Origin: Asanoa siamensis
Lineage (GTDB): Bacteria; Actinomycetota; Actinomycetes; Mycobacteriales; Micromonosporaceae
Reading direction: 5' to 3'
Length of the DNA: 64,000 bases
Assembly (NCBI RefSeq): GCF_016862555.1
Contig: NZ_BONE01000032.1
Coordinates: 1 to 64,000, forward strand
Below are positions 43,625 through 51,718 of the stretch, one piece after another (positions within the stretch are counted from its first letter, which is position 1; every line of letters begins with the position of its first letter). The position numbers were made by a program, and so were the translations under genes. The notes beneath the pieces were generated by a model that was not told the DNA's origin, ran no database searches, and worked only from the letters and a program-made list of their open reading frames with translations.

Positions 43625-44036
43625 GCGGACCGCGCCGCGCACGTTGGGCACGGGCCCCGGCCGGGCCCTGATCGCCGTGTACGGCATCTTCGCGCTCTCG
43701 GCCAGCGCCCGGGCGGCGGTGCAGATCGGCGCGAAGTTCTCCGAGGCGCCGCTGGCGTACCTGCTCTCCGCGTTCGCGGCGGCGGTCTACATCGTGGCCA
43801 CGGTCGCGCTGGCCAAGGGCGGCGAGACCTGGCGCCGGGTGGCCCTGGTGAGCTGCTCGATCGAGCTGATCGGCGTGGTCACGGTCGGCCTGCTCAGCAT
43901 CTTCGACGCGGGCGCCTTCCCGGACGACACGGTCTGGACGGACTTCGGCCGCGGCTACGGCTACGTGCCGCTCGTGCTCCCGGTGATCGGCCTGCTCTGG
44001 CTCCGCTACGCCGGCCGGGATCGCGCCGCGGCCTAG
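43617..44036 (+). CDS. Small integral membrane protein, unknown (2 of 2)
   Basis: A 139-residue protein with about four helices and a central 'AKFSEAPLAYLLSAFAAAVY'. The loop 'DTVWTDFGRGYGYVPLVLPV' is probably external. No function assigned. It looks like a conserved actinobacterial integral membrane protein. It is coupled to the preceding gene and its stop shares CTAG with the convergent SDR gene. Confidence 0.75.
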   Translation: MAERTAPRTLGTGPGRALIAVYGIFALSASARAAVQIGAKFSEAPLAYLLSAFAAAVYIVATVALAKGGETWRRVALVSCSIELIGVVTVGLLSIFDAGAFPDDTVWTDFGRGYGYVPLVLPVIGLLWLRYAGRDRAAA

Positions 44037-44800
44037 ATCCCCGCCTGTGGCCCGCCCGCCACGTAGATGACCTGGCCGCTGACGAAGCTCGCGCCCTCGC
44101 TGGCCAGGAACGAGATCGTGTGGGCCACGTCCTCCGGCTGGCCGACCCGCCTGACCGCGATCTGCTCCGCGCCCGCCTTCTTCATCGTCTCGAAGTCGAT
44201 GCCCATCCGGGCGGCCGTCGCGGCGGTCATGTCGGTGACGATGAAGCCCGGCGCCACCGCGTTGGCCGTCACGTTGTAGCGGCCCAACTCGATCGCCAGC
44301 GTCTTGGTGAAGCCCTGCATGCCCGCCTTGGCCGCCGAGTAGTTGACCTGGCCCCGGTTGCCCAGCGCCGACGTGCTCGACAGGTTGACGATCCGGCCCC
44401 ACTTCGCGGCCACCATGTGTGCCTGGACCGCCCGCGTGACCAGGAACGCGCCGCGCAGGTGGACGCCGAGGACCGTGTCCCAGTCGTCGTCGGTCATCTT
44501 GAAGATCAGGTTGTCGCGCAGCACGCCGGCGTTGTTGACCAGGACCGTCGGCGGGCCCAGCTCGCTCTCGACCCGGGCCACCGCCGTCTCGACCTGCTCG
44601 CGGTCGGCCACGTCGGCGCCGATGCCGACCGCGGTGCCGCCCGCGCCGGTGATCGCGTCCACAGTGGATTTGATCGCGGTCTCGTCGAGGTCGAGCACCG
44701 CGACCGCGAGCCCGTCGGCGGCCAGCCGCCGTGCCGTGGCCGCGCCGATCCCGCGCGCCGCACCGGTGACCAGGGCAACCCGTCGCTCCGCCAATGCCAT
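44033..44800 (-). CDS. Short-chain dehydrogenase, FabG-like
   Basis: A 255-residue SDR: cofactor motif TGAARGIG, 'NNAG', catalytic Ser in 'VNLSSTSA' and 'YSAAK'. The sequence resembles 3-oxoacyl-ACP/CoA reductase ('GRYNVTANAVAPGFIVTDM'). NADP(H) is likely but not certain, since the residue after strand 2 is Asp ('VLDLDET'), which usually favours NAD(H). The ATG is at 44800; the next gene on that strand is only distantly related in function. Confidence 0.9.
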   Translation of the reverse strand: MALAERRVALVTGAARGIGAATARRLAADGLAVAVLDLDETAIKSTVDAITGAGGTAVGIGADVADREQVETAVARVESELGPPTVLVNNAGVLRDNLIFKMTDDDWDTVLGVHLRGAFLVTRAVQAHMVAAKWGRIVNLSSTSALGNRGQVNYSAAKAGMQGFTKTLAIELGRYNVTANAVAPGFIVTDMTAATAARMGIDFETMKKAGAEQIAVRRVGQPEDVAHTISFLASEGASFVSGQVIYVAGGPQAGI

Positions 44801-44832
44801 CGACCTCCCTCGTGGTTACCGGAGGGTAGCAG

Positions 44833-46491
44833 CTATCCGGCGGGGTTGCGGTTGAGGCGGATCCAGCGGTAGCCGTAGCCCGCCACCTTCAGCGCCGTCA
44901 GGTCGCCGACCTCGTCGTAGCGCTGGTCGGCCAGCACGTCGTTGGGCTGGTCGGCCTCGGCCGCGAGTTTGCCGAGGTCGACGGTCGCCGCCTTCCGGCC
45001 GAGGTTGTGCACGAAGAGCATGCAGCCGGTCGGGCCGTCGGCCCGGTGCGCCAGCACGCCGGCGGGCACGGGCACGTCGACGTGCGTGCACGAGCCGGCG
45101 CCGACCTCGGGGGCCTCCCGCAGCGTGCGGATCATGCGCTCGAACCAGGACAGCAGCGAGTCCGGGTCGTGCCGCTGGGCGGTGACGTTGACGGTCTCGT
45201 ACCCGAACTCCCCGCCGGTGACGACCGGCCTGATGAGCTTCTCCGGGTCGGCGGTGGAGAAGCCGCCGTTGGGCAACGTCGACCACTGCATCGGCGTACG
45301 GATCGCGAAGCGGCCCTTGAGCGAGAGGTCCTCCCCCATGCCGATCTCCTCGCCGTAGCGCAGCACCGGGGTGCCGCGCAGCGAGAACTGCAGCGCGTAG
45401 GCCAGTTCCAGGCGCCGGCGGTCGTTGCCGAGCATGGGTGCGAGCCGGCGCCGGATGCCCCGGTCGTAGAGGCGCATGTTCTCGTCCGGCCCGAACTTCT
45501 CGTACACCTCGGCCCGTTGCTCGGCGGTGAGCCGCGACAGGTCGATCTCGTCGTGGTTGCGCAGGAAGGTCGCCCACTGCCCGCCCGGCGGCAGTTTCGG
45601 GGTGTCCCGCAGCGCGTCGACAAGCTGCTCCGGGTCCTCGCGGGCGAGGGCGAGCACCAGCCGGCCGTTGAGCATGAAGTCGAAGAGCGTGTGGACCCGG
45701 CTGTTGGCCTTCGCCTCGCCCCCGTCGCCGAAGTAGTTGACGAGCTGCGCCGGCTCGACGTTGGCCTCGGCGAGCAGCACCGCATCGCCGCGCCGCCACT
45801 GGGCGTGCTGCCGCAGCTCGTCGAGGAAGGCGAAGTCCTTGGGCGAGTCGGGGTTCCCCGGCTCGGTCAGCTCGATGATGAACGGCAGCGCGTCGATCCG
45901 GAACCCGGCGACGCCGAGTTGGAGCCAGAAGGAGACGACCCGCTTGACCTCCTCGCGGACCTTGGGGTTGGCGAAGTTCAGATCGGGCTGGAACTTGTAG
46001 AAGCGGTGGTAGTACCAGGCTTTCGCGGTGCGGTCGTAGCTCCAGGTCTCGTCCTGCTCGCCCGGGAACACCATGCCCTGGGTGCGGTCCGCGGGGGCGG
46101 TGTCACTCCAGACATACCAGTCGCGGTACGGCGAGTCCGGGTCCGACCGCGCCTGCTGGAACCACGGATGCTCGTCGGAGGTGTGGTTGACGACGAGGTC
46201 GATGATCACCCGGATGCCGCGGTCCTCGGCCTGGTGCAGCAGCTCGGCGAAGTCACCGAGCGTGCCGATCCGGGGGTCGATCCCGTAGAAGTCCGTGGCG
46301 TCGTACCCGTCGTCGTGGCCGGGCGTGGGGTGGATCGGGTGGAGCCAGAGGCAGGTCACGCCGAGCCTGGCGAGGTAGTCGAGCCGCCCGATCAGCCCGC
46401 GCAGGTCGCCGACACCGTCACCGTCGGAGTCCTGGAACGTGTCGACGTCGACGCAGTAGACGACAGCCTTCTGGTACCACCGGTCACCCAT
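44833..46491 (-). CDS. GH13 alpha-glucosidase / trehalose synthase-like enzyme
   Basis: A 552-residue GH13 enzyme with all catalytic residues: nucleophile Asp200 ('FRIDALPF'), acid/base Glu242 ('LLAEANVE') and Asp314 ('NHDEID'). The early 'WYQKAVVYCVDVDTFQDSDG' and 'DATDFYGIDPRIGTLGDF' are close to trehalose synthase (TreS) and related glucosidases. It lacks a maltokinase fusion and a signal peptide, so it acts in the cytosol on maltose/trehalose or alpha-glucosides. The ATG at 46491 begins 'MGDRWYQKA'. Confidence 0.88.
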   Translation of the reverse strand: MGDRWYQKAVVYCVDVDTFQDSDGDGVGDLRGLIGRLDYLARLGVTCLWLHPIHPTPGHDDGYDATDFYGIDPRIGTLGDFAELLHQAEDRGIRVIIDLVVNHTSDEHPWFQQARSDPDSPYRDWYVWSDTAPADRTQGMVFPGEQDETWSYDRTAKAWYYHRFYKFQPDLNFANPKVREEVKRVVSFWLQLGVAGFRIDALPFIIELTEPGNPDSPKDFAFLDELRQHAQWRRGDAVLLAEANVEPAQLVNYFGDGGEAKANSRVHTLFDFMLNGRLVLALAREDPEQLVDALRDTPKLPPGGQWATFLRNHDEIDLSRLTAEQRAEVYEKFGPDENMRLYDRGIRRRLAPMLGNDRRRLELAYALQFSLRGTPVLRYGEEIGMGEDLSLKGRFAIRTPMQWSTLPNGGFSTADPEKLIRPVVTGGEFGYETVNVTAQRHDPDSLLSWFERMIRTLREAPEVGAGSCTHVDVPVPAGVLAHRADGPTGCMLFVHNLGRKAATVDLGKLAAEADQPNDVLADQRYDEVGDLTALKVAGYGYRWIRLNRNPAG

Positions 46492-46553
46492 ACGTTGATG
46501 TGTTAACCCCACGCGGGCAGGGCCAAACACTTCTCCTCAGGTACGTTCGCCGC

Positions 46554-46849
46554 GTGCGGTATCTGCTCGTGCCCGGGCGGGGCATCCCGCTGGCGGGCCA
46601 CTGGATGCGCGTGTTCGCGGCCCGGCCGGGCTTCTCCTGGGCACCGGAGCCGCCGGGCCCGCCCTACGTGGCGGCGGAACGGGTGGCGGCGCTGCGGTCG
46701 GCGGTGGAGGCAGCCGACACCCCGGCGCTGCTGGTGGCGCACAGCGCGGGCTGCCTGACGGTGGCGCTCTGGGCGGCGGAGCACGAGACGGGCCTGGTGC
46801 GCGGCGCGTTCCTGGCCACGCCGCCGGACGTCCCTCCTGAGTGGAGGCT
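46554..46849 (+). pseudogene. 3'-truncated RBBP9/YdeN-like serine hydrolase
   Basis: From GTG 46554 about 98 residues read as an RBBP9/YdeN-type hydrolase: 'RYLLVPGRGIPLAGHW', then nucleophile elbow 'VAHSAGCLTVALWA', then 'GAFLATPPDVPPEW'. Homology stops there, and the remaining frame is the antisense of the Fic gene, rich in Ser and Arg. The catalytic Asp and His expected in the last ~80 residues are absent, so it is almost certainly inactive. The break at ~46843 abuts the Fic stop codon, suggesting a deletion or insertion junction. Confidence 0.7.
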
Positions 46850-47482
46850 TCACCCGCACCGCCCGCTGATCGCGCGGCGTCGGCTCGCCACGGCGATGCC
46901 GTGCACGAGCCGGGCCAGGTCCGCCGCCCCCTCGGGGTCGTCGGCGCGGCGCACGGTCGTGAGGATCGGCCTGACCTCGTCGAGCTCGACCCCTTCGCGC
47001 CGCAGCACGAACAGCAGCGTCAGCGCGGCGAGACGGGCGTTGCCGTCGTCGTACGGGTGGAAGAAGGCGACGTCGAGGTAGGCGCGGGCCGCGCGGGCGG
47101 TCACCGGTATCTCCCGGTCGGCCGACTCGGCCAGGCATACGGCCAAGCGGTGCGCGGTGTCGGCATGCAGGCCGTACCGTTCGCGGCCGTTCTTCGCGTG
47201 TGCCGGTGCCCGGCGGAAGTCCGCGACCGGGACGCCGCGGATGGTGCGGTTCCAGCGGGCCAGCAGGTCGACGGTCAGGTCGGCGCCCGCGGCGGCCTCG
47301 TGGCGCACGTCCTCGTACGCGGCCAGCCATCGCCGCACCCGTCGCGGATCAGGTGTGGTGCCGGCGAACGCCACGAAACCGTCGCGCAGCGCCGACAACA
47401 CCGGCGCGGGCGGGTGCGGGACGACGTCCCGCCAGCCGACGACTTCCCGCACTGCCTGCCAGACCGACAGATGGTCATCCAC
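46850..47482 (-). CDS. Fic-domain protein
   Basis: A 210-residue Fic/Doc-fold protein. The catalytic loop is 'FFHPYDDGNARLAALTLL' with His142; the consensus HPFx(D/E)GNGR is kept except Phe to Tyr and the second Gly to Ala. Fic proteins transfer AMP or other phosphate-bearing groups to target proteins. An inhibitory helix of the (S/T)xxxE(G/N) type is not obvious in this short protein. GTG 47482 overlaps the stop of the 379-residue gene by eight bases, so the two form one operon, arranged like a toxin-partner pair. Confidence 0.85.
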   Translation of the reverse strand: MDDHLSVWQAVREVVGWRDVVPHPPAPVLSALRDGFVAFAGTTPDPRRVRRWLAAYEDVRHEAAAGADLTVDLLARWNRTIRGVPVADFRRAPAHAKNGRERYGLHADTAHRLAVCLAESADREIPVTARAARAYLDVAFFHPYDDGNARLAALTLLFVLRREGVELDEVRPILTTVRRADDPEGAADLARLVHGIAVASRRRAISGRCG

Positions 47483-48614
47483 CGGCCACCCGCCGGGCCA
47501 CGTCCTCGGCCACGGACTCCACGACCTCGCGCGGTGGTTCGACCCAGCTGTGAAAGCGGCCGCCGATCGCGTGGTCGAGCAGCTCTTCGTGACGCGCGGG
47601 GTCGACGCCGGCCGCCTCGAGGAACCAGCGTAGGACGGTTTCGCAGCAGCCGTACCAGGCGGACTCATACTGCGTGCGGTCGCCGACCGCGGTCACCAGG
47701 TGGGCGACCGCGCGCTCCCAGCCGTCCAGGTTCTCGACAGGCAGGAACCGGTCGAAGCGCTCCGCCAGGTCATCGAGCCAGTCGCGCCACTCGACGAGGG
47801 CCGCGTGGATCGCGTCGGCGGTCGCCTCCGGCGTGGTGACCGAGTGCCGGAAGCAGCACCAGGCGCCGACCGGGCCGCCGTCGAGGTCGCCTTCGCCGAC
47901 CGACCAGCGCCAGCCCACCGCCCAACTCCCGTAGCGGTCGATCAGCCCGGCCGAGATGCTGTCGAGCCACAGGTCCTTGATACGCCAGTCGGCTTCCTGC
48001 GCCGGAATCTCCTGCGCCGACAACACCGCGCGCACCACGGCCGGCACGGTTTCCGGATCCAAGGACGCGTCGGTCTCCGCCCATGTCAGCCGATACGGGC
48101 TGGGCCCCGTGCGGTCCCACCGATCGATGTGGACGGCGATCCGGTCAGGACCTTGGACGACCCGCCAGGCGGGCGGCGCGCCGTCACCCGCGGGGGCTCC
48201 CGCGGAGAACCGGCCCCGGGCGTCGGTGGCGATCTCGACCAGCAGCTCGTGCCATGCCACCACGTCCGCCGCGAGGCGCGCCAGCGTCTCCTCCGGCGTC
48301 GTCACGAGGCGGGCTGCCGAACGCCAGACCGGAACGACACCGCGGCCCCGGTAGTCCTCCATCGCGATGGTGTACGGCCAACCCACCACCCAGTCGCCCA
48401 GGCGGTCGATAAGCGCTTCCGTCATCCGGTCGAACCAGAAGCTGACGAGCCGCCAGTCGGCGTCCGCCGGCGGGACATCGGCGGCGGGTGGCAGCCCGCG
48501 CACCAGTTCCGCGACACCGGCCGGATCGAAAGCCGGCCGCGCGGCGGGATCGACGTCCTGCCAGGAGAGCCGCCAGTGATCCGGCAGATCCACGCGATCG
48601 ACAGCCACGGTCAC
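47475..48614 (-). CDS. Fic-linked conserved hypothetical protein with internal duplication
   Basis: A 379-residue protein with no recognised domain. It contains two related units: residues ~10-130 ('RLSWQDVDPAARP', 'DWRLVSFWFDRMTEALIDRL', 'GDWVVGWPYTIAMED') and ~170-290 ('RLTWAETDASLDP', 'DWRIKDLWLDSISAGLIDRY', 'GSWAVGWRWSVGEGD'). The C-terminal ~80 residues are helical. It is translated just before the Fic gene. The start is GTG 48614 or GTG 48608; the second has the better GGAAGG spacing. It may be an inhibitor, target or adaptor of the Fic protein. Confidence 0.75.
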   Translation of the reverse strand: MTVAVDRVDLPDHWRLSWQDVDPAARPAFDPAGVAELVRGLPPAADVPPADADWRLVSFWFDRMTEALIDRLGDWVVGWPYTIAMEDYRGRGVVPVWRSAARLVTTPEETLARLAADVVAWHELLVEIATDARGRFSAGAPAGDGAPPAWRVVQGPDRIAVHIDRWDRTGPSPYRLTWAETDASLDPETVPAVVRAVLSAQEIPAQEADWRIKDLWLDSISAGLIDRYGSWAVGWRWSVGEGDLDGGPVGAWCCFRHSVTTPEATADAIHAALVEWRDWLDDLAERFDRFLPVENLDGWERAVAHLVTAVGDRTQYESAWYGCCETVLRWFLEAAGVDPARHEELLDHAIGGRFHSWVEPPREVVESVAEDVARRVAGG

Positions 48615-48662
48615 CCTTCCGCCGAGCAGCCGCTCAGCGTAGTCCCATCCTTCGAGGACTGT

Positions 48663-49349
48663 TCATTCGGCGGCCGCGACGTCGATCACCGCTCGTCTGG
48701 CGCGCCACGCCGTCAGGCGGTGGATGAAGTCCGCCGTCGCGGTCGGGCCGTCCGGGTGGGTCACGACGTTTCGGCGTGTGCCGTCGAACCAGCCGACCTC
48801 CGTCCCTTCCAGGTACGCGCTCGGCGTCCCGCGTTGGTCCGCGCTCCAGGTCTCCCACCGCTCGACCAGCGCCGGGCTCTCGCGGAGACTGCGCGCCAGC
48901 GCGTCCTCGAACTCCGGATCGGCGAAGTAGCCGTCGGCCAGCGTCAGCAGGAGCGGGAACGACGGCTGCGACCGGTGGTCGACGATCGAGGCGACGGCCG
49001 CCGCGGCGCTTTCGTCCACCGCCCGCGGCAGCGCGAACGGATCGTCCGGGAGGAAACAGCCGTAGTCCTGCAACGGCCGTGCATCGTCGTCGACCACCAC
49101 CTGCCGCAGCCGACCGGCCGGCGACAGTCCGTCGGGCCGGTCCGTCACCCGGATGCCGGGCAGCGGCCCGCCGACGCCGATCACCTCGCTGTCCCGGACG
49201 TCCGCGGCCAGATCGCCGTCCCGGTCGAGCAGCGCGTGCACGGCGTCGTAGACGTCAGACACGTCCGGCGCCGCCTGTCGTGCCGCCGCCAGGAACCGGT
49301 CCGGGTCGACGACCACGACGTCGCGGCGCGATCGGATGCTGATCGTCAT
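48663..49349 (-). CDS. Conserved hypothetical protein, paralogue of the next gene (long form)
   Basis: A 228-residue protein starting 'MTISIRSRRDVVVVDPDRF'. Its C-terminal ~120 residues match the 49413-49850 product closely ('ADGYFADPEFEDALARSLRE', 'PSAYLEGTEVGWFDGTRRNV'). The first ~105 residues contain an insertion absent from that paralogue. No known domain was recognised. Start 49349 is preferred over ATG 49379 because it aligns with the paralogue's start. Confidence 0.7.
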   Translation of the reverse strand: MTISIRSRRDVVVVDPDRFLAAARQAAPDVSDVYDAVHALLDRDGDLAADVRDSEVIGVGGPLPGIRVTDRPDGLSPAGRLRQVVVDDDARPLQDYGCFLPDDPFALPRAVDESAAAAVASIVDHRSQPSFPLLLTLADGYFADPEFEDALARSLRESPALVERWETWSADQRGTPSAYLEGTEVGWFDGTRRNVVTHPDGPTATADFIHRLTAWRARRAVIDVAAAE

Positions 49350-49412
49350 GCCCGCTCTCGGCACCACGGCGTCGGTCATGCCCGGCAGGTTAGCCCGGAC
49401 CGGCGAGACCTC

Positions 49413-49850
49413 CTAGGCGTCGACCACCTCGCGCCGCGACAGCCACGCGGCCAGCCGCCGGATGAGGTCCGCGACCGCGGCCGCGCGGTCGGGGTGGACC
49501 CGGATGTTGCGCCGCGCCCCGTCGAACCAGCCGACCTCGGTCCCGTCGAGATAGGCGCTCGGCGCCCAGCGCTTCTCGGCACTCCAGATCTCCCACGACC
49601 GGACCACCGCGGGATTCTCGCGCAGGCTCCGCGCGAGCGCGTCCTGAAAACCCGGATCAGCGAAATAACGGTCGGCCAACTTCAGCAGGAGTACGAACGC
49701 CGGCTGCGACCGGTACTCGACGATCGACGCGACCCGCGCCGGCGACGCCGCGACCGCGCCGAAGTCCTGCAACGGCCGCGGGTCGTCGTACACCGCCTGG
49801 AGAACGTCCGGGTTGACGACGTCCCGGCGCGTGCTGATGCTGATCGTCAT
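49413..49850 (-). CDS. Conserved hypothetical protein (short paralogue)
   Basis: A 145-residue protein, 'MTISISTRRDVVNPDVLQAV', that aligns with both ends of the preceding 228-residue paralogue. Shared segments: 'ARVASIVEYRSQPAFVLLLK', 'ADRYFADPGFQDALARSLRE' and 'SAYLDGTEVGWFDGARRNI'. Same strand, 63 bases upstream. Function unknown. The pair next to the Fic locus may be a variable, lineage-specific family. Confidence 0.72.
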   Translation of the reverse strand: MTISISTRRDVVNPDVLQAVYDDPRPLQDFGAVAASPARVASIVEYRSQPAFVLLLKLADRYFADPGFQDALARSLRENPAVVRSWEIWSAEKRWAPSAYLDGTEVGWFDGARRNIRVHPDRAAAVADLIRRLAAWLSRREVVDA

Positions 49851-49911
49851 GCCCGCGAGGCTAAACCGGCGGCAGCACCGGTGACTTGGGTCCGAAGACC
49901 CTGTTGTTCCA

Positions 49912-50205
49912 TCAGTCGTCCACGCCGTCGACGACGCGGATGTCGCGGGCCGCGCCGTCGCCCAGTGCCGCGAGTGCCTCCTGGTACGCGGCGCTGCGGT
50001 ACGCCGCCACCGCGGCGTCGGCGTCGGCGAACCGGATGACGACGGTGCGCAACGCCGACGCGCCTTCCAGCACGTGCACCGGGTTGCCGCGGGCGAGGAA
50101 GACGCCACCCGCCGCGCGGATCGCGGGGCCGGCCAACTCCACGTACGCGGCCAGCTTGGCCTCGTCGTGGATGGCGGTGAACGTGTTGATCCAGTAGGCG
50201 ACCAT
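49912..50205 (-). CDS. DUF1330 domain protein
   Basis: A 97-residue dimeric alpha/beta-barrel protein: 'MVAYWINTFTAIHDEAKLAA', 'AGGVFLARGNPVHVLEG' and 'AAYRSAAYQEALAALGDGAA' follow the DUF1330 pattern exactly. The length is normal for the family. Function unknown. ATG 50205 begins the fold. Confidence 0.88.
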   Translation of the reverse strand: MVAYWINTFTAIHDEAKLAAYVELAGPAIRAAGGVFLARGNPVHVLEGASALRTVVIRFADADAAVAAYRSAAYQEALAALGDGAARDIRVVDGVDD

Positions 50206-50265
50206 GCCCCATGATGTCGCCTGATCGCCTTGTGTGTCGCGCCCGGGGTTGATTCGCTGGCGGCC

Positions 50266-50793
50266 GTGACCGCACTTCGCACGCCACGCCTGCTCCTGCA
50301 CGCCATCGACACCGCCGAGGGTGAGCGCATCGCCGGGCGGCGCGCCGGCGCCGGCGACGCGTGGGCCGACGACTTCCCGTTCGACGGCGACGTCATCGGT
50401 GTCACGGCCTTCCTGCGCACGACGGCCGTGCACGGCGACCAGCGACCGTTCGGGCATTACCGGATCACCCGCGCCGCCGACGGCAAGGCGATCGGTGGCA
50501 TCGGCTTCAAGGGCCGGCCGTCCGACGGCTGCGTCGAGGTCGGCTACGGGCTGTCGCCGTCGGCCCGTGGCAACGGGTACGCGGCCGAGGCGCTCACCGC
50601 CCTGCTGAGCCTTGCCGCCGCGCACGGGCTGTCCCGGGTGGTCGCCGACACCACCGCCGACAACGTCGCGTCCCAGCGCACCCTGGAACGGGCCGGGTTC
50701 CACCGCACGGGCGTCGACGGCGACCTCCACCTCTACGAGATCCGCCTGGCACCTGAGGTCGCGTCGGCACCAGGGGTCGCACCCGCAACGTGA
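50266..50793 (+). CDS. GNAT acetyltransferase, RimJ/RimL-like
   Basis: A 175-residue N-acetyltransferase. It begins 'LRTPRLLLHAID', has acetyl-CoA-binding 'LSPSARGNGYAAEALTALLS' (R/Q-x-x-G-x-G/A) and 'TADNVASQRTLERAGFHRTG'. The substrate (ribosomal protein, antibiotic or amino acid) is unknown. GTG 50266 is the start closest to the fold; earlier GTG and TTG codons are possible. Confidence 0.85.
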   Translation: MTALRTPRLLLHAIDTAEGERIAGRRAGAGDAWADDFPFDGDVIGVTAFLRTTAVHGDQRPFGHYRITRAADGKAIGGIGFKGRPSDGCVEVGYGLSPSARGNGYAAEALTALLSLAAAHGLSRVVADTTADNVASQRTLERAGFHRTGVDGDLHLYEIRLAPEVASAPGVAPAT

Positions 50794-50884
50794 CGGCGGC
50801 AACGGATCGGCCGAACCGCCGAAGGCCGGCACCGCCGCCCGTAGCGTCGGAAACAACTGACCGACGCACGCGCATGGGGGACTC

Positions 50885-51718
50885 ATGACCACCGGGCACG
50901 TCTCTACCAAGGACAACAACGAGATCTTCTTCAAGGACTGGGGCAACAGCAACGGGCAGCCGGTCGTGTTCAGCCACGGCTGGCCGCTGACCGCCGACGC
51001 GTGGGACGACGCGATGATGCACGTCGCCGAGAACGGCTTCCGGGGCATCGCCCACGACCGCCGTGGTGGCGGGCGATCCAGCCAGCCGTGGGAGGGCAAC
51101 GACCTCGACGCGTACGCGGACGACCTGGCCGCCGTGATCGACTCGCTGGACCCAAACGACGTCGTGCTCGTGGGGCACTCGACCGGCGGCGGCGAGATCA
51201 CGCGGTACGTCGGCCGGCACGGCACCTCGCGGGTCGCCAAGATGATGCTCGTCAGCGCGATCCCGCCCGTGATGATCAAATCGTCGAAGAACCCCGACGG
51301 AACCCCGAAGGAGGCCTTCGACCAGCTCCGCGACGGGCTCTCGGCCGACCGCTCACAGTTCTACGAGGATCTGGCCGACCCGTTCTACGGCGCGAACCGC
51401 ACGGGCTCCCACGTCTCGCAGGGGCTCAAGGACCAGTTCTGGCAGCAGTCGATGACCTGCGGGCTCAAGGGCGCGTACGACTGCATCCAGGCCTTCTCCG
51501 AGACCGACCTGACGATGGACCTCGAGGTGATCGACGTGCCGACGATGTTCATCCACGGTGACGACGACCAGATCGTGCCGATCGACGACGCGTCCCGCAA
51601 GGCCGTCGAGATCGTCGACAACGCCGAGCTCAAGGTCTACCCGGGCGCACCGCACGGGCTGACCAGCACGCTGAAGGACGAGTTCCACACCGACCTGATG
51701 AACTTCTTGCGGTCCTAG
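50885..51718 (+). CDS. Alpha/beta hydrolase, non-heme chloroperoxidase-like
   Basis: A 277-residue alpha/beta hydrolase of the cofactor-free haloperoxidase/esterase group. It has oxyanion 'FSHGWPLTADAWD', nucleophile Ser in 'GHSTGGGEITRY', acid Asp in 'GDDDQIVPI' and His in 'GAPHGLTST'. Likely an esterase or perhydrolase. The ATG at 50885 follows GGGGGAC. It is not a convincing PcaD, and is 35 kb from the pca operon. The stop shares CTAG with the convergent DUF1501 gene. Confidence 0.88.
   Translation: MTTGHVSTKDNNEIFFKDWGNSNGQPVVFSHGWPLTADAWDDAMMHVAENGFRGIAHDRRGGGRSSQPWEGNDLDAYADDLAAVIDSLDPNDVVLVGHSTGGGEITRYVGRHGTSRVAKMMLVSAIPPVMIKSSKNPDGTPKEAFDQLRDGLSADRSQFYEDLADPFYGANRTGSHVSQGLKDQFWQQSMTCGLKGAYDCIQAFSETDLTMDLEVIDVPTMFIHGDDDQIVPIDDASRKAVEIVDNAELKVYPGAPHGLTSTLKDEFHTDLMNFLRS

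Noticed and set aside
50885-51718. Alpha/beta hydrolase as the missing enol-lactone hydrolase PcaD
   Set aside because: Its sequence is of the chloroperoxidase/esterase type and it lies 35 kb from the pca operon without the IclR-type box.
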